DNA of 64,000 bases from Nageia nagi. Its lineage: Eukaryota > Pinophyta. The translations under genes were made by a program, and so were the position numbers. The DNA is taken from contig JBITNC010000001.1 of assembly GCA_050084985.1 (NCBI GenBank), positions 167,524,001-167,588,000 of the forward strand, given 5' to 3'. The notes beneath the pieces were generated by a model. It ran no database searches. It saw nothing but the letters and a program-made list of their open reading frames with translations, and was not told where the DNA came from. Shown piece by piece: positions 1 to 12,340 of the stretch (its first letter is position 1; each line of letters starts with the position of its first letter).

Positions 1-762
1 ATTGATTAATGTAATTTTCTTTAGTTTTATTTTTTTTTTTAGGATTCTTAATATGCAAATTTGTATGATGTTGTTTACTTTGATTTGATGTACAATGTAC
101 TTTATTTTACTTTTGATGTGCAACTTATAGATTTTGAATTATATGGTAGATAACCCTAGGAGTGGATAGTGGAGATATTAAGGAATCGATCAAAATGAAG
201 AGATTTAAATATAAAGCCATCAAAATGCCTCAATGCAAGTCTCTACATAACAAAATGCTTATAGATGAAGAAAATTGTAAGGGACAACACTCACCTATAT
301 TTGAACTATCCAACTGCATGGGAATAATAGAGAGAAGTGGAAATTATGGAGGAACATATACAAAAAGTTTTACAAGCATGAATACAAAAATATGCATTTT
401 GATGTTAAAGAGACTACAGATGAAAAAGATCCATTCATGTATGAACTAGATGTGGACTTCTTTCAACACAACAAAAAAATATGCTTCGTTCCCACCCCAT
501 TTTCCATGTATAATCCTAGATAAGACTTTGTAATTGTGATTGTATATTTGACTATATATATTTTGGCCATCAAAGTACTATTTATGACCATGTTTATGAT
601 CATGTTTGTGAAAGCCCTTTTTTGTACATATATAATTGACTGTATACAAATCATATATGCAATGGTTCTACTAATTTTAGAATTCATAATATTATTTAAT
701 ATAGAATTTGCAAAGGTTGTATTACATTCTTAACTATGAATAATCCATTACAAGTCATACAT
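1..762. other. A+T-rich DNA, no gene recognised
   Basis: No supported gene. The open stretch at 162-449 (95 codons, plus) has no recognisable domain and low-complexity Lys/Met/Ile composition, as expected by chance in such A+T-rich DNA. Overlapping short open stretches on both strands at 463-733 are hydrophobic Ile/Tyr/Met runs of the same kind. Confidence 0.5.
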
Positions 763-898
763 AATTCAATACAAATCATATGATAAATAGACAAAGAGTA
801 ATGTAGAAATCTAGGCCTAAAACATGTATAATTCAACACAAATCATATGATAAACAACTTAAGATTAATATAGAAATTTGGGCCCAAACCATTTCATA
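763..898. repeat. 68-bp tandem duplication
   Basis: Two adjacent copies, 763-830 and 831-898, each begin with ATTCAAYACAAATCATATGA and share TAGAAATYTRGGCC further in. Divergence is moderate. No function is evident. Confidence 0.7.
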
Positions 899-904
899 AA
901 TAAC

Positions 905-1145
905 TTAACATTGTGTAGATATATCATGTGCATATATATGAATATATGATGGGTGTATATAGTGTTAGTTACGTTCAAATATATATTATAGATGCATATA
1001 AAAATATATGGTGGGCCTATATAGCATTCAAAGATATATGGTGGGCATATATAGTGAACATCACTAGTGTTACTTACATTCAAAGATATATAATGGGCAT
1101 TTATCAAATATCAAGTTATATTATGGGTTTATATAAATATAATGT
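905..1145 (+). repeat. Cluster of ATGRTGGGCATATA-type motifs
   Basis: At least five copies of a short motif, roughly ATATATGGTGGGCATATATA with variants, occur between 940 and 1130. The same motif appears in reverse complement at 4560-5290. The small open frames across this stretch are a by-product of the repeat. Confidence 0.7.
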
Positions 1146-1215
1146 ATGGGAGTATGTAATATGGTTCATCATCATTGAATGTGATTCATTATTAGTGAAT
1201 TATGTGGATATCTAG

Positions 1216-1300
1216 ATATATTAGGGTTCATGAACTATAGTATATATTAGGGTTCATGATTAGGTTTCATGAATAATGGTATATATTAGGGTTCATGAGT
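1216..1300 (+). repeat. Short direct repeats of ATATATTAGGGTTCATGA
   Basis: Three copies of the 18-bp core ATATATTAGGGTTCATGA lie at about 1216, 1241 and 1280, separated by variable A+T-rich spacers. Confidence 0.75.
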
Positions 1301-2559
1301 AATGTAAGCTCCATATTTCGATATGAGATTGAGTAAGCATATGAGTGAAGATCATGGTTACCAAGACTTACATTAGAAAAAAATGATCTTGGCTCCTATG
1401 CTCTTTCAATCTCAATCAGGTTGGGGAGATAAAAGGTACCATATCCTTTAATGAATCTAAAGTTGTTTTATGTATAGGATATTTTGAAGATTTATTACAT
1501 GCTTTTGTAGCTTCGTTTCTAATTTCTACAATATCTTATTTCCTTTTGCAGTAGGACTTTCAACCAAGTAACTCTAAGGCTTCTTTTTACTTTTCTTATT
1601 TATTGTATTTAATTTAACCATGCATAAGGACATTTAGACATCTAACCATGTCTTGTTTACTATAGGCTTATGTACCTCCTTTCCACATTTCTTTCATGTC
1701 TTGTTTTCTTTTCTCATAATGTCAATGACATTTCCATTCCTAAAATCATTCATGCATCTTTTGCTAAGAAAATTTTGTTTACTACTCTAATTCTTTAGGT
1801 ATATTTTGCTTAGGAAATTCTTATAGATATTATGATACCAATAAGTCAACTCCATTCATAGGACATACACAACTTAAATATTATTTTTCCAATAACTCAG
1901 ATATTATGATGCCAATAACTTAGATCCATATATCAGACACACATAATGCAGATGAAGCATAATACATTTAATAATATCTCAGATCCATACTAAGGACATA
2001 AAAAAATTAGTTGGTAGCTGAGGTATGCCTTCACCATTATTTCAAAAATAATATGTAATCCTAATTATCAAAATTATAGAAAATATTAATGTATTTATTG
2101 TAAATTTTAACATTGATCTTGACTCCTATGCCCAATATTCTGATTCTAATTTTCCACTACATTAGATTGCTCAACTATGGTCAAGAATGATAAAGACCTA
2201 AGTGTTGATTCTAATTTGGCATGATCATCTACAAGAAAGACTAAGAGTAGCACTCAATTCAAATTTTTTGAAAAATGATTTCAATGAATGAAGTTAAATT
2301 AAATCACAAAGTGTTTACCTTGAAATTGTGTTGTTTTAGTTCAATCATGCTTTTTTAATCTTAGAAAGATATAAGTAGGATTTTATTGGAAATCAATAAT
2401 AAAGTCACATGATTTAATCTCTCAAGTCCCATTATTCCTTTTACTTCAAGGACTTATCCAACTCTTTATTCTTCTTTTGAACCTTTTAGCTACATTAAAA
2501 TCTTATGAGAATGAAAATTGGTGGTACCTAGCTTGCATATCCATAATCAAATTTGCAAA
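1301..2559. other. A+T-rich DNA with one 75-bp-spaced repeat
   Basis: No gene is seen. GATATTATGATRCCAATAA occurs at 1825 and again at 1900, with similar following sequence, so this is a 75-bp duplication. The rest is unstructured A+T-rich DNA with polypyrimidine tracts around 1580-1720. Confidence 0.45.
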
Positions 2560-3860
2560 CTACCTCTTACTTATGGGAGTATCATACAATTTCTCTAGCA
2601 ATGATTTTAACCATGCATTTCCATTATCTACATCTGATATCCTGAGAGATGAATGATCAACTTGATATTTTTGATGTTGGAAGATGTTAACATGGGGTGA
2701 GAATATGTTGGTAGGGGAATGAGGTGTATCAGGTGTAGGTATCATTGTATAATTAGAAAAATTAGTAGTTTCAATCAACATGTTTGTGATTTTGAATACA
2801 TGCTTGCGTGTGTTACCTCTAAAGGCCCACATTGCTGAGAGCTACCTTACTAGCTTGCACAAGGGTCTTAGCTACAATTATATCTTCTCTTGTTATCTTC
2901 GACATGTCCCCCATTTCTTTACCTTATGATGGTGCAATCTCCTCCCCATCAATGTTATTTGAACCAAATGTAATTTTTTCTTTCCCTTTCATGGACCTTG
3001 TCTCCCTTGTAGCATATTTCTTTCTTTTCTCTCCTCTCTCTTAATTAGATTTCTTCCCCCCATTCTTTGATTTCAATACACTTGCCATAGGGGTGTTCTC
3101 CTCTTGGTCATAAATTTTATCCCTAAGGTTATTTTTCTCCCTTGTTTTGAATACCTAGCCTCCAACTAAGATTCTTACCCTTGGTAGCCTCTTGGGTCTA
3201 TTTTCCAAGGCTCTTTCATACACAAGTTTTATCACTTTACCATGAATTAGCCATGGTGTTAAATTTGCCTTAAATTTTCTTATAGAATTTCTCATTTAAT
3301 TGAAAACAAAGAAGGAAAAATTCACCCTATCTATTTTAGGAAAAGCAAAGTGGTTGATAATACTAAAATGATGGGCATAGAGCTTATTATGTGTTCCTTC
3401 AAGTGTTATATATCTCATCAAGGCCTTGGCTAGCTCCTTCCAAGGCTCTGGAATTCAATTTCACAATACCCCCATCTAAAACTTATCCAAATTGAGCCCT
3501 TGCATGTAGGTTTGGATGAACTTATCTTTGGATGCAAGCTTATTCACCTTGCCTTCCGTTATTACTTCTATTCCAACATTTGGTAGGTGGGTAGCTTAGG
3601 TAATTATCTTTGTTTAGAATACTAGCTCCAAACCATTGATGCTATAAACACGTTCATTCCAATATTCTACAACTTCAAAAGAGATTTGATCATCCTCACT
3701 AATGCATGCATTCATAATCCCATCTAAACCTCCCTCATAAATAATATGCCATACTTCTATATTTTGCCTACTCTCCTCTATTGAGTTGGGATCCCTTCTT
3801 ACCAAGTCTCCACCCATTTTTGAAGCTATCAGAATGAAATGTGGGTTATTTTGCAAAGCT
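2560..3860 (-). pseudogene. Decayed long ORF of unrecognised, probably transposon-borne, family
   Basis: Reading the minus strand from 3856 down gives a protein-like frame through about 3060, interrupted only by scattered stops. The first part (3856-3614) is open for 80 codons and contains YWNERVYSINGLE. The same frame continues through PWKELAKALMRYITLEGTHN and YAHHFSIINHF to an Arg-rich stretch, ENRPKRLPRVRILVGG. A lysine-rich tail follows, and after a frame change there is an open 90-codon end at 2832-2560. Several stops fall where Gln or Trp would fit (TAA/TAG for CAA/CAG, TGA/TAG for TGG). Such Trp/His/Phe-patterned ORFs accompany plant transposons, but I cannot name the family. No intact start or catalytic motif was found. 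Confidence 0.45.
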
Positions 3861-4559
3861 CAAATTCTTTACTTAATCATTTGGGTGTGTGTCCACTCCC
3901 TCCCTAGGAAAATGCTAAATGGTGTAATTTTGGTTTTAGCTAATACATGGCATCTATCAAATCACCTCAAAATTGTACTAATGAGCTTGTAATTATAATT
4001 GATATTATTATTATTTATCCATTTTCATTCAATTTTCATATGTTATAAATTAACCAATGCTTTATCTGAAATGATGTTGTTCATGCTTCGTATTTACTCC
4101 ATTTACAACCTTAAGAATGTAGGGTTTTCTATTAAAATTGTATCTGTATGTCATGCCATGTTGCATTCTTCTCTTCATTTGTAGCTATAACTTTGTATCC
4201 CTATATGGTTTTGATGTTATATTCTTATAAGGATTTTCCTATCTTTTATTATTCTCATTTTTCATACAAATATGATATGAAAATTCCAATGGGTATGAAG
4301 ATTTCATTGGTAGAAGTACAATAAGCTAAACATTTGTTTATACAAAAAGAATTACATAAATGCAACTCATAAATCAAGATGCAAGCACAAATCAAAAGCA
4401 AAACACAAGTCCAAACCTCATTTGGGAAACATGCATTGATAAAAAGTCCCACACCTAGAGTTCTGAGGTTTTGAAACTATAGAGGACCAAGCAATTCGAT
4501 TTGCATGTAAAAATTCAAGCATCATGGGTAAGTACATAGCATAGGTTGGTGAGTTTTAA
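3861..4559. other. A+T-rich DNA, no gene recognised
   Basis: Short hydrophobic open frames on both strands (for example 3999-4184 plus, 4255-4452 minus) have no domain signature. Nothing else is supported. Confidence 0.45.
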
Positions 4560-5290
4560 ATTTGTTTCATGCTATATTCCCATAATGTATATGCTATATG
4601 CCCATGATATATCTACTATATGCCCATATTATAACAAAAATTATAGTTAAATTTATCGTAGTTCTCACTATATGCCCATAGTATAACAAAAAGTGTACTT
4701 AAATTTATTGTAGACTCGCTATACACCTCTCTTATAACTGCTATACACTTGTAATATATCTCATTCAAAAATATAAAAATTTCCATTCTTAGTTCTCGCT
4801 ATACACCCCTCATATAACCTCTATATGCCCATAATATAACTTGTTCAAAAATTTAAAAAAATTCTATTCTTAATTATTGTTATATGCCCATGTTATTTTA
4901 AGTGATGTATGCCCATCATATGTCTAGTTTCAAAATTTTTGGATTTTTCATGTTTCTTACTATACGCCCATGATATAGGTTCAATATATGCCCATCATAT
5001 ATCTCATCAGATCGATGGATTTTTTTCGATGGCTCTTGATATATGCCCATCATATATCTTATCAGAATGATGGATTTTTTCCAATAGCTCTTGATATATG
5101 CCCATGATATAGCTGAGCAGAGCAACACTTTCGAAAGGCAATTGGGTGGTAGACTTTGATATACACCCATCATATTAGTTTCAATATACACTCTTAAAAT
5201 ATTATAAGTAGAGCGGTGCAATTGGGAAAAGGTGGCAATGGTGGAACTAATATATGCCCATTGTTACTTTTGATATATGCCCACAATACA
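4560..5290 (-). repeat. Cluster of TATGCCCATCATATAT-type motifs
   Basis: About 16 copies of a motif near ATATATGCCCATCATATATC and its variants (TATACACCCCTCATATAAC, ATATGCCCATAATATAAC) are spaced 25-60 bp apart. It is the reverse complement of the motif at 905-1145. The two clusters therefore face each other across about 3.4 kb, like inverted subterminal repeats of a DNA element. Confidence 0.7.
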
Positions 5291-5839
5291 TGTGTGAATT
5301 TGGCCAAAGGATAAGCTCTTCCATTTTTTTTATGTTATGTTTATTCATATTATTTTAATAATTTAAAAAAATAAAAAATTAGCAATTACAACTTTGTGTA
5401 ATGGATATGTCTAATATAAATTTGTTGAAGGTGAATTGAGGTGGGTGCTCTCTTATTTTATATTGGTGATAGATATTTTAGTTTTTTTAAAAGTGGATGA
5501 AAAATTTAATAATTTGAATTTGAAAGTATTACCTTGTAATTTTTCATAATTTGTTAAGATAGTGAATGATGAATAATTAGTTTATGTAAATATATATCAT
5601 TTTTTATATTTAGTTTTATTATTTTAAAATTTATGTATTTATATTTAAATAGAAATATTGTTATTGGTATATTTATTATATTATAAAATTTTGCAATTAT
5701 TTAACTTTATTTATCATATAATTGATCAAAAAAATGGATCAATAAAGAAATAAAAAAACTTACATAACCTTATTGTTGTAAAAAAAATTATTGTCATAGT
5801 TAAAAACCCTTTACCATAGGCAAGAAGAAAATACCTACC
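5291..5839. other. Very A+T-rich spacer before the satellite
   Basis: Long A/T runs with no coding signal. The satellite begins near 5840. Confidence 0.5.
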
Positions 5840-8800
5840 TCGATAGGATAAACTACATGTTAGTATCATCATCTTCATGATGTGACATCTAGTATCAAAG
5901 ACCCTTGCTGGAGTGCAACAAACTACATATTGATATCATCTTTGTGGTGTAGCATCTAGTATTGAAGACCCTTGCTAGAGCATGATAAACTACATATTGA
6001 CATCATTATATTCATGGTATGACATGCAATATTGAAGATCCTTATTAGAATATGATAAACTGCAAGCTAACATCATCATATTCATGGTAAACTCCATGTT
6101 GATGTCATCACATTTATAGCATGGTGTGTAGTATTGAATGTATTTATTAGAGAATGAAATATTGTATGTTGATGTAATAGTCTTCATGATAAAATACATG
6201 TTGATGTCATTTTCTTCATGGAATGATGTGCAATATCAAATATTCTTTCTTAAGTGTAGCAAACTCATGCTTGCATCATTATCTTTATAGTGTGGCATGT
6301 AGTATTGAAGATGCTTACCAAAGCATGATATGATAACATCATCATATTTATGGTATAGTTTGTAGTAGTGAAGATCCTTTCAAAGTGCAAAAAACTACAT
6401 GTTGATATCTTCATCTTCATGGTAAACTCCATGTTGACATCATAGTATTCATGGTGTGGTATCTAGTATTGAATACCCTTATCAAAGTGCAGTAAAATTA
6501 TGCTCATAACATCATATTCAAGGTGTAGCATGCAATATTGAAGATTCTTATCAAAGCATGATAAAATACATGCTAACATCATCATGTTCATGATAAACTC
6601 CATGTTGATGTCATCATCTTAGTGGCATGATATATAGTATTGATGATCCTTCCCGAAGCATGATAAACTACATATTGATTTCATCATCTTTGTAGTATGA
6701 TATGTAGTATTAAATATCTTTTTCATAGTAGATAAACTATATGATGATGCCATGATCTTCATAGCATGATATTCAGTATTGAATACCCTTGATAGAGCAT
6801 GACAAAATCATATAGAGATCATGCTCTTCATGAAAAACCTATGCTAAAGTGATCATCTTCACAGTTTAACATGCAACATTGAAGACCCTTTCCAAAGCAT
6901 GGTAAAATACATTATTATGTCATCATATTCATGGAAAAATCCATGTTAACATCATATTCATGATGTAGCATGTACCCTTGTTGGAGCATGACAAACTCAT
7001 GTTGATGTCATCATCTTTGTGGTAAATTTCATGCTAATTTCATGATCTTAATGGTACAACATCCAATATTGAATACCTTTATTGGAGCATGAAAATTTCA
7101 TGATGATGTCATCATCATCCAAGTATGATGTGCAATATTGAAGACCCTTTTTGAAGTACAACAAATTGCATATTGACATTATCATATTTGTAGTGCAATA
7201 TGAAAGATTGAAGATCCTTATCAAAGCATAGAAAACTTCATGCTAACATCATTATCTTTACAACATGACATGCAATATTAAAGAGCTTTATCAAAGCATG
7301 ATAAACTCATGATGACATCATTATCTTCATGAAAAACTACATGTTGATGTTATCATCTTTGTGGTGTAGCTTCCATTATTTAATACCCTTTTCAGAGCAT
7401 AATAAACTCATGCTCATGTTATTATCTTCATGATGCAGCATGTAGTATTGAAGATCCTTGCTGAAGCATGGAAAGCTACATGTTAATATCATCATCTTCA
7501 TGAAAAAATCCATGTTCATATCATCATCTTCATGGTATAACATCCAATATTAAATATGCTTTTGAAGTGTAGTAAATTGCATGTTGATATCATCATCATC
7601 ATCACAATGTGATGTACCATATTGAAGACCCTTACTGAAGTGTAGTAAAATGTATGTTAATATCATCATCTTTATGATCTGGTTTATAGTATTGAATACC
7701 ATTGTTGGAGCATGAAAAACTCATGCTAGAATCATCATTTTGATAATACATTACATGATATCATCATTGTATTCCTAATGCGATATCCAATAATGAAGAC
7801 CCTTATTGAAGTATGATAAACTCATGATGATATCATCTTATGTGTAGCGTAGCATGTAGTATTGAAGAATCTTACTAGAACATGGTATACTGCACATTGA
7901 TGTTATCATATTCATGGTAAACTCTATGTTAACATCATTATATTTATTATGTGGCATCCAATATTGAAGAACCTTCTTGGAGTATGAAAAACTACATGTT
8001 GATACCATCATCTTGATAATGCAATATGTAGTATTGAAGAGCCTTATCAAAAAGTGATAAACTGCATGTTAACATCATCTTTGTGGTGTAGTATATAGTC
8101 TTGAAGATCCTTGCTAGAGAGTGGTAAATTGCTTGCTGACATCATTATCTTTATAGTGCAATATGTAGTAATGAAGACTCTTGTTGAAGCATGATAAACT
8201 ACATGCTAATGTCATCATCTTCATGGTATGATGTGTAGTACTAAAGAACCTTACTAGAGTACACCACACTCATGTTGACACCTTCATCTTTACAACATGG
8301 CATGCAGTATTGAATATCCTTACTAAAGCATGGAAAATTACATGGTGAAATCATCATCTTCATTATAGGGTGTGTAGTATTGAAGAACCTTAGCAAAGCA
8401 TGGTAAAATCATGATGATATCATCATCTTCATGACAAATTCCATGTTTATGTCATCATATTCATAGTGGGGCATCCATTATTGAAAACCCTTTCCAAAGC
8501 ATGATAAACTATATGTTGATGTTATCTTCTTCTTAAAAACTCCATGTTTATGTCATCATCTTCACAACATGACATCTAATATTAAATATCTTTCTTGAAG
8601 TATGGAAAATTGTATGTTGATGTCATCATCTTTATGATATGATATGCAGTATTGAAGATTCTTATTAGACTATAATAAATTACATATTAACATCATCATC
8701 TTCGTAGCTTGGTGTACAATATTGAAGATCATTGCTAGAGAATGAAAAATTCATACTGACATCATCATCTTCATACCAAAATACATGTTGATATCATTAT

Positions 8801-9190
8801 CTTTGTAATGTGGCATTTAGTCTTGAAGAGCCTTATCAGAGCATGGAAAACTCATGTTGATATCATCATCTTCATAGTGCAAAATGTAGTATTGAAGATC
8901 CTTTTCTTAGTATAAAAAATTACATGTTAATATCATCATTTTTGTAATAAACTCCATGTTAATATTAGCATCTTCATGATATATCATCTAATATTGAATA
9001 TACTTCCTAAAGCATAGCAAATTACATGTTGATGTCATCATATTCATAACATGAAATGCAATATTGAAGATCCTTGTTAGAGAATTACAAACAACATATT
9101 GATGTCATCATTTTCATAACACAATGTACAATATTGAACATCCTTACTAGAGTGTGATAAACTACATGTTAATGTCATCATCTTCATGGG
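5840..9190 (+). repeat. 70-bp satellite, first and longest array
   Basis: Head-to-tail monomers of about 70 bp. The recognisable blocks, in order, are GTAGTATTGAAGACCCTTGC, an AGAGCATGATAAACTACATG block, TTGATGTCATCATCTTCATG, and GTGTGGCATG. Many units carry an extra ~34-bp block that repeats TAAACTCCATGTTGATGTCA plus CATCTTCATGG, giving ~101-105-bp variants. Monomers are well diverged. The array holds roughly 40 or more units. Minus-strand open frames such as 5990-6199 and 7838-8050 are by-products of the repeat rich in Met, Ile and Asp. Confidence 0.9.
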
Positions 9191-10097
9191 TGTTTACAAA
9201 TAAAATTGAGCATGCAAATAAATAAGTAGGTAAATATCTACAAACCTAATATATTTGTATTCGAGCTACGGATAGCAATTTATACAAAATAATGAAAGTG
9301 ACAATCAACTGTAGAAATAGAACAAGTATTTTAACAAATGATAAACTCAAAATTATTTGCAAAACTCAGACTATACAATATATATATGATATATGTATGA
9401 CACCACCTATCAAGATAGAAGTTATATACCCACCTCATAGAGCATGCTCGAAACAAAGCCGTTGACAAAATCCTGGGATCCAACGTTGTCCACACCTGAA
9501 ATCATGAAGCTAAAAAGTCACAGAAGAAGGCCACAGGCGGTGTTCATCGCATTGGTTAGGAACATTGATGGTCTGTAATCATCCATAGAGGAGCACTGGT
9601 GACCTTTGATAGGCTATAATCCATCTCCAACGAGTCTATACCCCCACTAAAATCTTGAGATGATCGCAGTATGATTATCAGATAGGTTTTTCAGTTCTTC
9701 AGAATGCTCACAAGAAGGGGATACATAAAATCCAGCTTGATAGGTGGTGTTAAGAGACACCTTACAATATGATTGCCATTATCAAGACCATATGCGGGAT
9801 CATGTGTATCCTTGATGATGGACTTACTATTAGATCCCTTATTTATATAGATAATAGATAATACAACCCATGGGTTAGCATGCATCTACATAAACAAGGC
9901 TAATTCACAACATTCAAGATAACCACACCAATAAACAAGATAATTCATGCAATATTCAAGATAATCATTATAAAATTCACATTCAAGACAAACATTGATA
10001 TTATCACATTAAGACATTCAAGACATATATTTAGGCCAAGCATGTTTTCATTAATTTTATTGATTTAAAAACATAAATTCATTTTTATGTGTTAACA
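9191..10097 (-). mobile_element. Solo-LTR-like insertion in the satellite
   Basis: A 907-bp stretch, less A+T-rich and unrelated to the satellite, interrupts the array cleanly. Its ends are TGTTTACA (9191) and TGTTAACA (10097), which gives the TG...CA inverted termini of an LTR. On the minus strand a TATA-like box, CTATATAAATAAGG, lies at 9850-9837. No 5-bp target duplication is visible (ATGGG against GTGCA), so one edge may have been altered after insertion. The 9691-9885 open frame has no known domain. Orientation is inferred from the TATA box. Confidence 0.45.
9837..9850 (-). promoter_or_regulatory. TATA-like box inside the solo-LTR-like insertion
   Basis: The minus-strand sequence CTATATAAATAAGG matches a plant TATA box and sits mid-element, as expected for the U3 of an LTR. 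Confidence 0.35.
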
Positions 10098-10361
10098 GTG
10101 CAGCATGTAGTAATTAAGATCCTTGCTAAAACATGATAAATTGCATATTGATGTTATCATATTTATGGTGTAGCATATAGTATTGAATATACTTATCATA
10201 GTGCAACAAACTCATGTTGATATCATCATCTTCATGGGGTGGTATATTGTATTAAATACCTTTTCCAGAGCATAATAAACTTCATGCTAACATCATCATA
10301 TTTATAATGTAATGTCTAGTATTGAAGATCCTTACCTAAGCATGGTAAAATATATGATGAC
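10098..10361 (+). repeat. 70-bp satellite, continuation after the insertion
   Basis: Monomers resume with GTGCAGCATGTAGTAATTAA directly after 10097 and run to a spacer junction near 10362. Confidence 0.85.
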
Positions 10362-10486
10362 AAAAAACTTATAGGGATCTTCTAATTTTGATGTTGATTT
10401 CAATTATGTGATTTAAATTACTGATGTAACTTATTGAAATTATTTTAACCTTAATTAAGTTCAAATATGAGATTTAAATTATTTCA
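10362..10486 (+). repeat. Truncated copy of the macrosatellite spacer
   Basis: After ATATGATGACAAAAAACTTA the sequence switches to the start of the spacer, with TTCAAATATGAGATTTAAAT near its end. It then returns to satellite at about 10487, without the DXS part. The same entry junction occurs near 11005, 14256 and 18715. Confidence 0.75.
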
Positions 10487-11005
10487 TCTATGTAGCATGA
10501 TGTGCAATATTGAATACGCTTATTAGGGCATGGAAAACTACATGATAACATCATCATATTCACAACATGGTGTACAATATTGAAGACTGTTACCATAGTG
10601 TGACAAACTATATATTCCTATCATCATCTTCCCAACATGACATGTAGTATTGAAGATCCTTTCTAGAGCATAGTAGACTATATGTTGATATTATCCACTT
10701 CATAGTACAACATACAATATTGAAAATACTTATCAAAGCATAGTAAACTGGATGTTGACATCATCATCTTTATGATATAGTATGCAGTATTGAAGACCCT
10801 TACTAGAACATGATAAATTACATGCTAACATCATCATATTTATGATGTAAAGTAAAATATTGAATATCCTTGCTTCAGTGTGATAACTCATGATGATATC
10901 ATCATCTTTATAGGGAAAAACTCTCCATGTTGAAGTCATCATTTTTATGATATGGTATCTAGTATTTAAGACCCTTATCAAGGCACAACAAAATGTATGT
11001 TGATG
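10487..11005 (+). repeat. 70-bp satellite array
   Basis: About seven monomers of the same satellite, ending in AAAATGTATGTTGATGATAAAC. This end is shared in near-identical form with the arrays ending near 14255 and 18714. Confidence 0.85.
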
Positions 11006-12340
11006 ATAAACTTAATGGGATCTTATCAATTTGATGTTGAGTTCAAATATGAGAATTAAATTACTAATATATCTTATTGATATTATTTCAAATTTAATTG
11101 AGTCCAAACATGAGAATTTAATTATTAAGGTTGATTTGATGCTAATAGTTTTCAAAATTCATTTGATTGGATGGGGACCCTTTAAACTACAATTCACCAT
11201 CTCTTGATTTTATTAATTTAGCATAGTGCTTTGTCATATTATGTAAAAATAATTATTATGTTATAGGCAACTTGCTAAGGAACTTAGTGAGGAGATTATA
11301 TTTATTATTACAAAGACAAGAGGCCTTATGAACATAGACCTTGGTGTTTTGCATCTTACAATTGCACTTCATTTAATTCATATAAAATTTTACAAGGTTA
11401 TTTAAAAACTTAAACATTTTTATAAAAATAACCCTTTTTTATTAAAAGTTTAGTAATGTTATGCAATAACTTTATGATAAAAAATGAATGAAGTTATACA
11501 TGCAATCTATAAGAAAATAGTCAAGTTATAAGACATTAAATTTGACTTCTCTATATGGGAAAAACTATTTATAAAGTCTTTTGGTTTATCTACATGCCCA
11601 ACTTTACAACCCTTCACTAATATTAATCCAATATATGTTGCCATGAGAGATTAGAAGAAGGTATGGATAACCATTAAAGAGTAGTTTAAGTTTTTTAATC
11701 ATCTTGGGGATTCAAATTTCTAACATGTTTTTTGTTACTAACATTAGATTTTTATTAGCTTTATAGGAACAAAGCAAATTGGAATACAATATATCATCAA
11801 GATTTATTGAAAATCTATTTGTAAAGTATTTTTATTGATCTATATGATAACCTCTACAAAAGTTTGCATCTAGGCATTTTTGGATACCTCTATCTTTCAT
11901 AAGTTTTTATAGGTTTCCAAATTTACTCTACGAATATTTATGTACTTCTAATTAACTATGGATAAATATTTTGTCCATAGAGAATAGGGCTATCTTTGTT
12001 GGTCAAGGAAGAATCGAATTGGATTATTTTATGTAGTGAAAGATAGTAAATGTGGGGATGGAGATACATGCTTCATAGGAGTTACTTTCCTATATTCCAT
12101 TTCTTAGAACCTATTGTAACACATCATAGAGAGCATAATTTTATATCTTAATTGGATTCAACTATGACCATCAAATATAATATGATGTATGCCTATAATT
12201 ATTCCTCAACATTGAACACTTTGCATTTGTGATGGGCTCAACTACAACCCTATGCTTTCCTTCAATTCATATAAATTAGTTGTTAATCGTATATTTTTTT
12301 CAAAGCAAATTATAAATAGAGGTGTTTTTGTTTCATCAAT
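11006..12340 (+). repeat. Macrosatellite spacer, copy A (with DXS fragment)
   Basis: About 1.3 kb starting with CTTAATGGGATCTTATCAAT. It aligns by eye with copies B (14256-16440, less the insertion) and C (18715-19353). Shared landmarks are CATCTCTTGATTTTATT, TAGCATAGT, TATGTAAAAATAATTATTAT, the DXS piece, and AAACTATTTATAAAGT. This copy and B continue with TTTGGTTTATCTACATG and CAACCCTATGCTTTC, and end in GTTTCATSAATGATT where the satellite restarts. Confidence 0.8.
11267..11395 (+). pseudogene. DXS: DXS exon fragment, copy A (1-deoxy-D-xylulose-5-phosphate synthase)
   Basis: The plus-strand frame reads LAKELSEEIIFIITKTRG, then LGVLHLTIALH. This corresponds to the N-terminal DXS segment KQLA-ELR--IIF---TGGHL--SLGV-ELTVALH, part of the thiamine-pyrophosphate-binding region. 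DXS makes the first intermediate of the plastid MEP isoprenoid pathway. Only about 40 codons are recognisable. Compared with copies B and C, the first codons (Asp-Leu-Lys) are deleted. There are no stops within the match, but the rest of the gene is absent and His of the GGHL motif is lost. This is a gene fragment carried by a repeat and is not functional. The family call rests on the similarity of all three copies. Confidence 0.65.

Noticed and set aside
5990-8050. Minus-strand open frames in the satellite as small genes
   Set aside because: They follow the repeat period, have Met/Asp/Ile-rich composition and stop wherever the monomer varies. They are by-products of the repeat.
5840-9190. 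CRISPR-like array
   Set aside because: There are no constant repeats with unique spacers and no cas genes. This is a diverged eukaryotic tandem satellite.
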